Positions 24,345 to 33,519 of a stretch of DNA of 41,860 nt are shown here, in pieces. Position numbers and translations under genes: made by a program. The stretch is from the NCBI GenBank assembly GCA_022614695.1, contig JAKEIC010000361.1:1-41860 (forward strand), given 5' to 3'. The notes below the pieces were generated by a model. The model was not told the DNA's origin, did no database searches, and saw nothing but the letters and a program-made list of their open reading frames with translations. The number at the start of each line of letters is the position of its first letter. The stretch's first letter is position 1. This DNA comes from Planctomycetales bacterium (GTDB lineage: Bacteria > Planctomycetota > JAKEIC01).

Positions 24345-27023
24345 CTAGCGGGCGACCTCGAGGAGCCGCCGCGCGAGCGGGCGGTACCGGCCGGGGTCCC
24401 CCTGCCCGAGGTACCTCGCGAGCGCCTCGCGGGCTGCCGCGCGGTCCCCGCGCCAGAGTGCGCCGACCGCGACATAGAAGGACGCGTCACGGCGTACGGG
24501 GAGTTGGCCGGTGAGGCGCAGCCGCGGGAGGATCTCCCGATCGGAGGCGCCTTGCAGGGCCCTCAGGACGGCCCTGGACTCGTACACCACGTCGAGGTTG
24601 GGCCGGTCCGCGAGCGTCCGCAGCTCGCGAGCGAACCGGGCGGCGTCCTCCGTGTGGCCACCCGCGAGGGCCCCCGCGTAGGCAAGGACGGTGACCGGGA
24701 CCGCATTGTGCATGAAGAGCTCGCGGGACTCCTCCACGGCCCGCCCCAGCAACTCGGGCGAGTCCTGGATCAGGGCGAGGTGGAGCGTGCGCCAGCACCT
24801 CCACTTCCCCAGGTCGGACTCCGCCAAGCCGTCCAGCCTCTCTCTCGCGGCGTCGGGCCCTTCCTCCTCCCAGGCCCGGAGGCAATCCGCCAGGACGAGC
24901 GAGAGCCCATCCGTTCGCACGCTCCCGGGTCGCGCCCGCGCAGACGCCGTCGTCCGGGGTTCGACTCGGGCGTTGGTCAGGGCGATCTCCGCAAGCATCT
25001 CCTCGAAGACCGGCCGACGCCAGGGGCCCGCAATGGGCGCCAGGCGTCGCAGCAGCTCAACGAGGCCGGCATCGTCTCGGGAGAGGACCGCCCGGGCGAA
25101 GGTCCCGTCGTCGAGCGCGAGGGCCACCCGATCGGACCGCCCCCATCGCTCTTCGAAATCCACCAGGATTCTGACGGCCGCCTCGGGGTCGAGCGCGAGC
25201 AGGGCCCGCACCCGCACGTCCGCCGCGGCCTCCGCCGAGTCGCGCGTGAGTCCAGGCTTGCCCGCGACGGCGGCGGCGCAGCGTTCTGCCACCCCCGGGC
25301 GTCCGGTCCGCAGGCACCCCTGCGCGAGGCGGAGTGTCGCCTCGCCCTCTGACGCCACACGCTGGAAGACGCGAAGGTCCTCGTAGTGGACGTGGTCGCA
25401 GCCGCTCCCGAAGCCGACGAGGTCCCCGCCCAGAGGCTGACCGTCCCGGTAGCGGAGGAGTTCCCGTCGGTCCACGCGCCACACGAGCAGGCTCCCCGAG
25501 CGCTCGGCCTCGAGGTGCACGCGGCCCCCGCGCACGAGGGGAGCGCACGGCATCTGGCGGACCGGGGTCCCCTCCCGCTGGATCATGTCCTGCCCGTAGT
25601 CGGCGTGCTCGAAGGAGTACCCGGACCGGAGGCCACGCGTGAGCGTTCCGGCGAGGAAGAGGCTCGTCTCGACCGGATGCTGCGCGTCTAGCTGCACCGT
25701 GGCGACCGCCTCCACCCGCACATCCCCCGGGAACGGGAGGTCGAGGGTCACGTGGCCCACCCGCGAGCAGAGGGCCGCGTCGTGTATCGTCACGTCTCCG
25801 CGGAGGACGTTGGCCCACGCCTCGCCGAGTTCCTCGCGATCGAAGCCGTCCTCGAAGACGAGTCGCCATGGGGCGGGGCGGCTCGCCCAGTAGAGGGCTC
25901 CCCCGGCGACCGCGAGTGCCACCCCGGCCGCCACGGCGAGCTTGACGGCGTGGCGGCGCACGAGCCGAGCGAGCTTCCGCAGGCGTCCCGGGGGCCGCGC
26001 CCGGACCGGCTCCCCGGCCAGGAAGCGCCGGAGGTCGTCCTCGAGGACCGCAGCCGAGGGGTAGCGACTGTCGGGGCGCTTCTCGAGGCACTTGAGGACG
26101 ACCGTCTCGAGGTCCCGCGGGATTGCCGGAACGCGCCGCCGCGGCCGGACCGGCTCGTCACGCTCCACACGCAGGAGAACGGCCCGGCTCGTGTCGCCCT
26201 CGAAGGGCGCGCCGCCCGTGAGAGCCTCGTAGAGGGTCGCCCCGAGGGCCCAGACGTCCGCTCGCAGGTCCACGGCCTCGCCCCGAGCCTGCTCCGGGGC
26301 CATGTAGCTCGGCGTCCCGAAGACCTGCCCCGCCGCTGTGATCCCGGGCGAGCGGTCGGCGACGCGGGCGAGCCCGAAGTCGGTTACGACAGGGCGTCCC
26401 TCGCGATCGAGGAGGATGTTACTCGGCTTGAGATCGCGGTGGAGGACCCCGCGGGAGTGCGCATGGGCGACCGCGCCCGCGACGTCGGCGAGGAGACGGG
26501 CCGCGCGCTCCGGCGAGAGGGGGCCGCGCGTGAGGAGGGTGGAAAGCGTCTCGCCTTCTACGAACTCCATCGTGAAGTAGGGGCGCCCCCCCTCTTCACC
26601 CACCTCGTGGATCGCGACGATGTGGGGGTGTCGTAGGCCAGCCGCGGCGCGGGACTCCCGGAGGAACCGAGCCCGCAGGTCGGGTACCGCCTCCACTCCG
26701 GCCGGCAGCATCTTGAGCGCCACGTCCCGGGCGAGGCTCCTCTGCCGGGCGAGGTAGACCACGCCGCCGCCGCCGCGACCCAGCTCCCTCACGATCTCGT
26801 AGTCGGTGAGGCGGCCCGTGGCCCCGGCCGGAGCCGCGTCGGCACCGGCCTCCTGGCCCCAGGGTGAGTCCAGCGTGCCGCGCAGGAGGGCGAGGCCCGC
26901 CCAAGCCTCCTCGAGTTCTGGACGCAGTTCGGGATGCCGGTCGGCCCAGTCCTCCACGGCCTCGCGGGCCCATCCACGGGCCTCAAGGTCTGACAGCGCC
27001 CGCTCGAGTAGATGTTCGCTCAT
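24345..27023 (-). CDS. Transmembrane Ser/Thr protein kinase with large C-terminal lectin-like (concanavalin/DUF1080-like) region
   Basis: ELGRGGGGVVYLARQ, VALKML, VLHRDLKPSNILLD, VTDFGLARV, GTPSYMAPEQARGE; TM VKLAVAAGVALAVAGGALYWA; then FEDGFDREELGEAWANVLRGDVTIHDAALCSR. Confidence 0.92.
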   Translation of the reverse strand: MSEHLLERALSDLEARGWAREAVEDWADRHPELRPELEEAWAGLALLRGTLDSPWGQEAGADAAPAGATGRLTDYEIVRELGRGGGGVVYLARQRSLARDVALKMLPAGVEAVPDLRARFLRESRAAAGLRHPHIVAIHEVGEEGGRPYFTMEFVEGETLSTLLTRGPLSPERAARLLADVAGAVAHAHSRGVLHRDLKPSNILLDREGRPVVTDFGLARVADRSPGITAAGQVFGTPSYMAPEQARGEAVDLRADVWALGATLYEALTGGAPFEGDTSRAVLLRVERDEPVRPRRRVPAIPRDLETVVLKCLEKRPDSRYPSAAVLEDDLRRFLAGEPVRARPPGRLRKLARLVRRHAVKLAVAAGVALAVAGGALYWASRPAPWRLVFEDGFDREELGEAWANVLRGDVTIHDAALCSRVGHVTLDLPFPGDVRVEAVATVQLDAQHPVETSLFLAGTLTRGLRSGYSFEHADYGQDMIQREGTPVRQMPCAPLVRGGRVHLEAERSGSLLVWRVDRRELLRYRDGQPLGGDLVGFGSGCDHVHYEDLRVFQRVASEGEATLRLAQGCLRTGRPGVAERCAAAVAGKPGLTRDSAEAAADVRVRALLALDPEAAVRILVDFEERWGRSDRVALALDDGTFARAVLSRDDAGLVELLRRLAPIAGPWRRPVFEEMLAEIALTNARVEPRTTASARARPGSVRTDGLSLVLADCLRAWEEEGPDAARERLDGLAESDLGKWRCWRTLHLALIQDSPELLGRAVEESRELFMHNAVPVTVLAYAGALAGGHTEDAARFARELRTLADRPNLDVVYESRAVLRALQGASDREILPRLRLTGQLPVRRDASFYVAVGALWRGDRAAAREALARYLGQGDPGRYRPLARRLLEVAR

Positions 27024-27079
27024 ATCTTGGCGTGCCAGGCGAGAGGGACGATTGAAACTCCCGGAGGGACCCCTATACC

Positions 27080-27787
27080 ATGCGCCGACCGATGGGCGAA
27101 GAGCGATCGAGACCGCTCGACGGCTCCGGGACGGGCGCCGATCCGGGCCATGGAGCGCCTCGGTCCGCGACGACGACCTGCCTCCTGATCCGCGAGATCC
27201 AGGGCGGGAACGCCGACGCGTTCAATCCGCTCTTCTCCCGCTTCGAGACGAGAGCGCTCGAGTACGTGCGCTCGCGGATGAACCGGGCGCTCCGCTCCGT
27301 GACCACCCCACGGGACGTGCTCCAGGAGACCTATCTCCGCGCCTTCCAGGCCTTCGCCTCGTACCGGCCTGCGGGGGACGCATCGTTCTTCGACTGGCTC
27401 GCCGCGATCGCGAGGAATCAGATCGTGGACCAGTACCGGAGGTACTTCGAGACGGCCAAGCGGGGGGGTGGGGAGATCCTGTCGCTCGATCGCCCCGCGG
27501 CTGGCGACACGACCGGGGCGGGCGTCCTCGCGGACCTCCTGCCGGAGAAGCCCCGTGCAGGGATCTCGACGATGCTGGACCGCGCCGACCGGGTCCGGCG
27601 GATCATGGAAGCGCTCGACGTCCTCTCGGAGGACCACCGGAGCGCGATCCTCCTCTGCCACTTCCAGGGGATGAAGGCGGAGGAGGCCGGGAAGGTGCTC
27701 GGCCGTTCGGCGAACGCCGTTCGGCTCCTGCTCGTGCGCGCTCTCCGCGATCTGGGCTCGCGGGTGGGCGCGGGGTCCGCGACATGA
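27080..27787 (+). CDS. ECF-type RNA polymerase sigma factor
   Basis: LIREIQGGNADAFNPLFSRFETRALEYVRSRM...DVLQETYLRAFQAF...LSEDHRSAILLCHFQGMKAEEAGKVLGRSANAVRLLLVRALRDL. Confidence 0.9.
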   Translation: MRRPMGEERSRPLDGSGTGADPGHGAPRSATTTCLLIREIQGGNADAFNPLFSRFETRALEYVRSRMNRALRSVTTPRDVLQETYLRAFQAFASYRPAGDASFFDWLAAIARNQIVDQYRRYFETAKRGGGEILSLDRPAAGDTTGAGVLADLLPEKPRAGISTMLDRADRVRRIMEALDVLSEDHRSAILLCHFQGMKAEEAGKVLGRSANAVRLLLVRALRDLGSRVGAGSAT

Positions 27788-27799
27788 CGGCTCGGGCCT

Positions 27800-27825
27800 C
27801 ACGTTCCCCCCTGTAGGGGAACGTG
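27800..27825 (+). promoter_or_regulatory. 10-bp perfect hairpin between the sigma gene and HTH gene, overlapping the HTH GTG start
   Basis: CACGTTCCCC-cctgta-GGGGAACGTG; GTG start 27823-27825 forms the end of the 3' arm. Confidence 0.6.
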
Positions 27826-28152
27826 GTCGGCCAGCGTCGAAAGAGAAGCAGGCGAACGCGCCGCGAGGGAACTTCCTCGCCCGGGGTGTCTCCCAGTCCC
27901 GAGGAGGTCAGCTACGCCGTACCGCTCTCCGAGGCGGCCCGGTACCTCGGCGTGACGGTGCGGACGGTCCAGAACTACGTAGCTCGAGGGGTGATCGCCC
28001 CCTTCTACCTGCCGGGCTCGGGCCGGCCGAGGATCCCGATGAGCGAGATCAACCGCGTCCGCCGCGCGACGACCCGGGACGCGGCCTTGGCGAAGGCGAC
28101 GCCGCTAGACCGCTTTAATCGGGCGCGAAAGCACGAATCAGAGAGAAAGTGA
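27823..28152 (+). CDS. MerR/excisionase-like helix-turn-helix protein
   Basis: YAVPLSEAARYLGVTVRTVQNYVARGVIAPFYLPGSGRPRIPMSEINR. Confidence 0.8.
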   Translation: MVGQRRKRSRRTRREGTSSPGVSPSPEEVSYAVPLSEAARYLGVTVRTVQNYVARGVIAPFYLPGSGRPRIPMSEINRVRRATTRDAALAKATPLDRFNRARKHESERK

Positions 28153-28259
28153 ACGAAACAGAGCGCAGATAGGCGCATGTGAGCGAGACCGCGCGCGCGC
28201 GTCTGAGGCCGCCTTGACGTATTCGTGCCGAAGCTAGGCTGTGCGAAGGGGAGGTAGGA

Positions 28260-29396
28260 ATGTCGCGACACATCATCGGTGCGGTGCTGATCTGCGGGCT
28301 TCTGGTCGGAGATAGCCCGGCCGGGGCCCAGGAGAAGAAGGGGTGGCGGGACCGGGCGAGCGAGGCCGTTCGCGGGGCGGGGGAGAAGGCGCGCGGCGCC
28401 ATGGACCGGGCCGGTGATCGTGCTCGCGAGGGACTCGACCGCGCGAAGGAGCGGACCAGGGAGAGCATCGACCGGGCGAAGGAGAAGGTCAAGGAGGAAT
28501 GGCAGGAGCGCGCGCACACCTGCCCATCCTGCGGGAGGACGATCCACATCGGCTCCACGTGCGCCGCGTGTGCGACGAAGCGCGTCACTGACCGAGCCCG
28601 CGAAGAGATCCAGAAGCGCGAGCACCCCTGCTCAGTCTGCGGGAGGTCCATCGTACTCGGGTCGCGATGCGCCGGATGTGCGACCAAGCTCACCATCGAG
28701 AGGGTCTCACGGGACTGGAAGGCTCGTGCACATCCGTGTTCCAGTTGCGGGGCCCAGATCCACGCCGGATCGCGATGCGGTCGCTGCGCGTGGGGCCCCA
28801 TGCGCACACGCCTCGCGGAGCGGACAGCTCGCCTCCGGCCCCGCGTAGAAGCCGTCACTCGAGAGTACGGCCCCAGGGTCAGGCAGTTCGTCACCGACCC
28901 CGAGAACCAGCGGCGCGCCATCGAGGCCTTGGCGGTCGGCTACGCGCTCTACCGTGAGCAGGACACGGTGAAGCGGCAACTGACAGAGGCGGCGATCCTC
29001 AAGCTGGGTAACGGCATCGTGGTCACGACTCCGAAGTACGGCCGGGTGACGCTGCTGGATCTTTCGACCCGGGCGCTTGTGGAGCGAGCCCCCTACCTGC
29101 GCGGGACCGACATCGAGAAGGATCCGGCCAAGGTGCTCACCCACCTGATCTACCAGGACACGGATTACTTCCTCACGGAGGCCAAGCTTGTCGTGCGGAA
29201 CGGGGAACCCCTGAGCGTCACGGAGGCTCTTGCGAAGTCCAATCCTGCTCTCGCCCAGGACGCGCTCGTCTGCCTCGAGGCGATGGACGCCTACGAGACG
29301 CTCACGGACGAGATGTTGACGGTCGGGGACGTGCAACTCGCGGCGCGCGGGCTCGAAGTCGCGCTCACTCCGCTCCAGGGCGGCGGAGGACGCTGA
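28260..29396 (+). CDS. Exported protein: amphipathic helix + three 36-aa zinc-ribbon repeats + unknown C-terminal domain
   Basis: Signal peptide MSRHIIGAVLICGLLVGDSPAGAQ; HTCPSCGRTIHIGSTCAACATK / HPCSVCGRSIVLGSRCAGCATK / HPCSSCGAQIHAGSRCGRCAWG; SD ggggagg. Confidence 0.8.
   Translation: MSRHIIGAVLICGLLVGDSPAGAQEKKGWRDRASEAVRGAGEKARGAMDRAGDRAREGLDRAKERTRESIDRAKEKVKEEWQERAHTCPSCGRTIHIGSTCAACATKRVTDRAREEIQKREHPCSVCGRSIVLGSRCAGCATKLTIERVSRDWKARAHPCSSCGAQIHAGSRCGRCAWGPMRTRLAERTARLRPRVEAVTREYGPRVRQFVTDPENQRRAIEALAVGYALYREQDTVKRQLTEAAILKLGNGIVVTTPKYGRVTLLDLSTRALVERAPYLRGTDIEKDPAKVLTHLIYQDTDYFLTEAKLVVRNGEPLSVTEALAKSNPALAQDALVCLEAMDAYETLTDEMLTVGDVQLAARGLEVALTPLQGGGGR
28515..28838 (+). repeat. Three 108-bp in-frame repeats encoding 4-Cys zinc ribbons
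   Basis: Units 28515-28622, 28623-28730, 28731-28838, each beginning H[TP]C and exactly 36 codons. Confidence 0.75.
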
Positions 29397-29806
29397 TGAC
29401 TCGCGGCAAGGCTGTCGGATGCCTGTTCGTCGTTCTCGCGATTCCTGGCGGGCTCGTGGGCTACCACCTCTCCCAGGGCGTTCGACTGGAGGACATCACG
29501 GAGCGGATTCGCGCTCAGGCCGAGGGTCTCGCCCGAGGGGCACGTGACCGGATCGAGGGACGGAGCGGCGGCCAGTCCGCAAGCGAGCAGCCGGAGGAAG
29601 TCTCTGCCCAGAAGACTACTGAGGATCGGGCGCAAACGGCGATGAGGATCTTCGAGGCGGGAATCAGGTATCGGGACAAGGGACATCCGCGATCTGCAGA
29701 GCAGGCATTCAAGTACGTGGCGGACAAGTACGGGGACTTGCCGGTCGCGGAGAACGCGCACGCGGAGTTGGCAGCGATCCGCAGTGCCGGCGTCGGAGGG
29801 GGCTAG
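29396..29806 (+). CDS. Small membrane-anchored/exported TPR-like protein
   Basis: GCLFVVLAIPGGLVGYHLSQGV TM; MRIFEAGIRYRDKGHPRSAEQAFKYVADKYGDLPVAENAHAELAAI; overlaps previous stop. Confidence 0.65.
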   Translation: MTRGKAVGCLFVVLAIPGGLVGYHLSQGVRLEDITERIRAQAEGLARGARDRIEGRSGGQSASEQPEEVSAQKTTEDRAQTAMRIFEAGIRYRDKGHPRSAEQAFKYVADKYGDLPVAENAHAELAAIRSAGVGGG

Positions 29807-29828
29807 ACAGCAAGGGGGAGGGAACTGC

Positions 29829-31493
29829 ATGCGTCGGAGCTTGTGCGGCGGAGTTGGACTGCTTTGCATGTTGCTGGGCGCCGACCCAGCTTCCTCCCAG
29901 GAGAGGAGCGACCCCGCTCGGGCGCTGCTCGAGAGAGGCCTGGACGTCGTCTTGCGCGGGGCAGGGATCGACCCTGCCTCGACCGAGGCGAAGCTCGCAA
30001 AGGAGTACGGGATCCAGACGTTCAATCCCTACTACTCCGGAGGCGAGTACCTCGAGCTCGCTCGGCACCTGGCCGACCGGGCTGTCAGCGACGAGGACCG
30101 GTCGATGATCACGCGCGCGGGAAGCTCTGCGGCCGATGGCGACCAGGCCGCAGCACTTAGGCACATCGAGACTCTGGCAGGGCGCTGTGGCTGCCACTGC
30201 TGCGGCAAGGCACTGCATCACTTCCGCAGAGCGGTCCTGGACAAGGACTCGGCGCTCATCGTGTCAGCCTACGACTTGGAGACAGGTAAGCCTCTGACCG
30301 GTGTTCGCATGACTTTCGCATTCAGCTTCCGCGGCGGAGTGAATCCACCTGATCTCGTTCACGATGAGACGACCACGGACGAGACAGGCACGGCTCGAAT
30401 CCCGCTGATCCCGAGCGGACAGGATCCCCAGGCCCTGCGGAAGTGCAAACCGTTCTCGTGGTCCATGGCGCTCGCCACCCACGTCGGCCAGGCAGAAGAT
30501 GTCCTGAGCGCCCACTCGCCAGGTGGCCTCTTCGGGCGTCGCTATGTCGCGCTCCGGAAGGCGGGATCGTCAGATGGCTTTAACCTCATGGACACAGTAT
30601 TCAGCGCATTCTGCGTCCGCCTGAAGAACGACCCGCGATTCCGAGGACGCGAGGCCGTGGACAGCAACCGACCAGCGGCCTACCAGGCATCGCTTCTTGA
30701 GGAGCTCGTCTTGGTGGCAAAGAACCCATACCGGGCAATCGGCAACTACTGGACGCACAAGGTAACCCCCCGCTCCGGAAACCAGAGGACGACCATCACG
30801 GTGATCGCGACAAGTGGAGACAACGCTGAGCTACGAAACGACTGCGTTCCTGCGGACGGCTCCTCGGCGCAGTCACTCACATTCCAGCTGGTGGTGCCGG
30901 GGAAAGACTATTTCGAGGGGCGCACGCTGACTCACGAAACCGTGACCGTTGCTGCTGGGACGTTCGACTGCATCAAGGCGTCCCCCTATAAGAGAGGCTA
31001 TCCGGTTGAATGGTACGATCGCAAACCGGGTCTCGTAGTGAAATCCACAGATGCCGACGGGGAATTCATCACTGAGCTTGAAGTGCACCAGGTGCGGGCG
31101 ATTCCGAGTTCTCCTTCAATAGACGCAACTCCGTTCCGACCTCGCTCTCAGCCTTCGTGTGGAAGGTGCTCTGGCACGCAAAAGTGCTCCCAGTGCGACG
31201 CTTCGAAGTGGGTCTACTGCCCAGACTGTGATGGCCGATACATCAAGAGCAAGGAGACCTGCGACATCTGCAAGGGGAACCCCAACCGTTGCATCGTCTG
31301 CGAGGGGAGAGGAAAGCGCGGCGGAGGGGCGCGATGCGATCACTGCAACGGCACGGGCAATCGCACGTGCAGCCAATGCAAGGGGACAGGACAGATTGAC
31401 GTGGTTGTCGTTCACCAGGCGTGCGGGGGAACTGGACGGATCACATGTCCGACCTGTGCAGGTTCGGGCGTCTGCCCAAATTGTAGGCGTTAG
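29829..31493 (+). CDS. Exported protein with RCGCxxC motif and C-terminal DnaJ-type Cys-rich zinc-finger region
   Basis: Signal MRRSLCGGVGLLCMLLGADPASSQ; LAGRCGCHCCGKALHHF; CGRCSGTQKCSQCDASKWVYCPDCDGRY...CDHCNGTGNRTCSQCKGTG...CGGTGRITCPTCAGSGVCPNC. Confidence 0.8.
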   Translation: MRRSLCGGVGLLCMLLGADPASSQERSDPARALLERGLDVVLRGAGIDPASTEAKLAKEYGIQTFNPYYSGGEYLELARHLADRAVSDEDRSMITRAGSSAADGDQAAALRHIETLAGRCGCHCCGKALHHFRRAVLDKDSALIVSAYDLETGKPLTGVRMTFAFSFRGGVNPPDLVHDETTTDETGTARIPLIPSGQDPQALRKCKPFSWSMALATHVGQAEDVLSAHSPGGLFGRRYVALRKAGSSDGFNLMDTVFSAFCVRLKNDPRFRGREAVDSNRPAAYQASLLEELVLVAKNPYRAIGNYWTHKVTPRSGNQRTTITVIATSGDNAELRNDCVPADGSSAQSLTFQLVVPGKDYFEGRTLTHETVTVAAGTFDCIKASPYKRGYPVEWYDRKPGLVVKSTDADGEFITELEVHQVRAIPSSPSIDATPFRPRSQPSCGRCSGTQKCSQCDASKWVYCPDCDGRYIKSKETCDICKGNPNRCIVCEGRGKRGGGARCDHCNGTGNRTCSQCKGTGQIDVVVVHQACGGTGRITCPTCAGSGVCPNCRR

Positions 31494-31494
31494 C

Positions 31495-31950
31495 ATGTCT
31501 GACTTCGCCGGTACTCCTGTACGCCCCGGTGTGTGGAGCCTCCCTACTGCCTTCCTATTGGCTCTGGTGGCTAGTTCATCTTCTGAGGCAGGAGCTGCGT
31601 CGAGCCCTTCTGCGCGAGTGGTGATCGCGGCCGGTGACGAGTCTTGGCACGCCCTCCGGACGGTGGCTGGCCGGCTCAACAGGATCGAGTTCGACTTCTC
31701 GAAGCACAGTTTCGACGGGAACCGGGGTGAGCCGCGCGGATGGCGCCAGCAGTACGTCATCGACTACTGCAACGGGCTGCGGCAGAAGGTGAGTATCGAG
31801 GTGGGAGACGACACGAAGGGCACGAACGTGAACATCCCTATCAGTAGTCAGGTCTTCCTCCCTCCCGGAGATCAGGTCCGGGTCATGGTCCTCGACTCGG
31901 CGTACGAGGATAACCGCGGCGCAGTTGTCATTAGGGTCAGACAGGACTAG
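31495..31950 (+). CDS. Small exported hypothetical protein, probable beta-sandwich
   Basis: Signal-like VWSLPTAFLLALVASSSSEAGA; QYVIDYCNGLRQKVSIEVGDDTKGTNVNIPISSQVFLPPGDQVRVMVLDS. Confidence 0.6.
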   Translation: MSDFAGTPVRPGVWSLPTAFLLALVASSSSEAGAASSPSARVVIAAGDESWHALRTVAGRLNRIEFDFSKHSFDGNRGEPRGWRQQYVIDYCNGLRQKVSIEVGDDTKGTNVNIPISSQVFLPPGDQVRVMVLDSAYEDNRGAVVIRVRQD

Positions 31951-31984
31951 GCATTTGGCATTGCACACTCATGAGGAGGTCAGG

Positions 31985-32299
31985 ATGTGTCGGACTGGTC
32001 CGCATCGGAGCCTGGTCGCGAGATTCGCGCCGCTCCTGTCGATCGCTTCACTCGCGGCTCTCGGAGCTGGCTGCGAGAAGTGCGAGGATGCCAGACTCAC
32101 GATCGCCAACAACTACCCGAGCACCGTTACTGTGAAGATCGACGGGTCTACTGCCGGGAGTATCGGGGCCGGCGCTAGCGGGCAGTACAAGCTCGAGCCC
32201 GATGAGAGTCACAACGTCCAGGTGTACGAGGCCACGAACATCCACAGTTGGAGCTTCAAGCCCGGCTGCGACGACAACCTGACGGCCTCCGTGCCGTAG
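31985..32299 (+). CDS. Small lipoprotein-like hypothetical protein
   Basis: LLSIASLAALGAGCEKCEDARLTIANNYPSTVTVKIDGSTAGSIGAGASGQYKLEPDESHNVQVYE. Confidence 0.6.
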   Translation: MCRTGPHRSLVARFAPLLSIASLAALGAGCEKCEDARLTIANNYPSTVTVKIDGSTAGSIGAGASGQYKLEPDESHNVQVYEATNIHSWSFKPGCDDNLTASVP

Positions 32300-32326
32300 T
32301 GTCGACCCGAGGAGGATAGACCGCGC

Positions 32327-33427
32327 ATGGTCGTCAGGGCGACCATCATCACAACGGCGGTGGCGGCCGGATCGTGGTGCGCTTTGGGAACTAGCCCAAC
32401 CGCACGGCCCGAGGTGCTCCCCATCCGGAGGGAAGCTCGGCTCACCGATCACGGACGTCCCGGGGGTCCTGTCGACGTCGCTAGCGCCCCTGCAAAGGTG
32501 ATCGGCTGCACCTTCCCCGAGTTCGCAGCGCCAGCCCTGGGGTCCTGCGAATCTCCCGATCCACCCAAGTCCGGAATGGCGACTCCCGGGATGGACGAGG
32601 CGGGGGACCCGCGACGGGGTGCACAGGCCGCAGGTCGCCTTCGGATGCACCCAGGAATGCTGCCGGAGGACGCCTTGCCAGGTCTTGGCCTGGTGGGGCT
32701 CGACTCGCGGTGTCTCGCGGAGCGTCTTGCGCGCATCGCCAGCGAGGATCCGGTTGGGCCCCGACGGACACCGGGAGAGCTGCTGGCCGACCCCGTGGAC
32801 TTGGCGACGTTCCTCCTGGGGCGGGACCATCGAGACGTCAGGACGCTCGCCGGGCTTCTGGAACGCCCCGAAACGGACCGAACCCCCGCCGTGGCTCTGG
32901 CTCTCTGGGAGGCGCTCGCCAGAGACTCGCCCAAGACACCGGACCCCCGAGTCGCCGACAGGCTGTTCCAACTCGTCGCGGCCGGCGAACGAGAAGGTAC
33001 ACGCCACTTCGCAGCCGAGTGTCTCGCGAGGGCCGCTCCCGAACGCTTCTTCGAACTGCCACAGGGGGCGCCGCAGATCGATCGAGCGGTGGCCAATGCT
33101 CTGGCGTCACTCATCCACCGTCGCGATCCCCGTGCCCTGGAGCGCGCGCGATGGAGTGCCCTCCACGGGAGCTGGCCGGACGTTCAGAGACCTGCGCTCC
33201 TCGCTCTCGATGCGCTGGCGGAGCCCACTCGGAGACAGATCCTCTCGGAGATCGTCATCAGCAATCGGGGGACACCTTCCGGTACCTTGGCGTCTGCGTT
33301 GCTCAACCAGGATCCCATTGAAGGGGGCTCAACGCGAGAGGGGTTCGTGGAATCCCCCGCGCCCGCAACCCCGTCGGCGGCCGTCCACATTTCGCCCGAG
33401 GCTTGTCGGGAACGGCGGGGGCCTTGA
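32327..33427 (+). CDS. Hypothetical protein with HEAT-like helical repeats
   Basis: SD aggagg before ATG; RVADRLFQLVAAGEREGTRHFAAECLARAAPERFFELP...ARWSALHGSWPDVQRPALLALDALAEPTRRQIL. Confidence 0.5.
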   Translation: MVVRATIITTAVAAGSWCALGTSPTARPEVLPIRREARLTDHGRPGGPVDVASAPAKVIGCTFPEFAAPALGSCESPDPPKSGMATPGMDEAGDPRRGAQAAGRLRMHPGMLPEDALPGLGLVGLDSRCLAERLARIASEDPVGPRRTPGELLADPVDLATFLLGRDHRDVRTLAGLLERPETDRTPAVALALWEALARDSPKTPDPRVADRLFQLVAAGEREGTRHFAAECLARAAPERFFELPQGAPQIDRAVANALASLIHRRDPRALERARWSALHGSWPDVQRPALLALDALAEPTRRQILSEIVISNRGTPSGTLASALLNQDPIEGGSTREGFVESPAPATPSAAVHISPEACRERRGP

Positions 33428-33519
33428 ACCTGGCGGAGCCACGATCAGGACGGAACTTCCGGACGCCGACGCCCCGCGACGGATTGGTCGTCGAGGCCGG
33501 ATACCGCAAGGAGGTACCG

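Noticed and set aside
27788-27822. TAG between sigma and HTH ORFs as a recoded (pyrrolysine-like) codon
   Set aside because: The sigma gene already ends with TGA at 27787 after a complete sigma4 domain. The TAG lies in the hairpin loop of the junction, not in a conserved coding stretch.
28515-28838. CRISPR-like repeat array
   Set aside because: The 108-bp periodicity is in-frame coding repetition of zinc ribbons, with no conserved short repeats and unique spacers.
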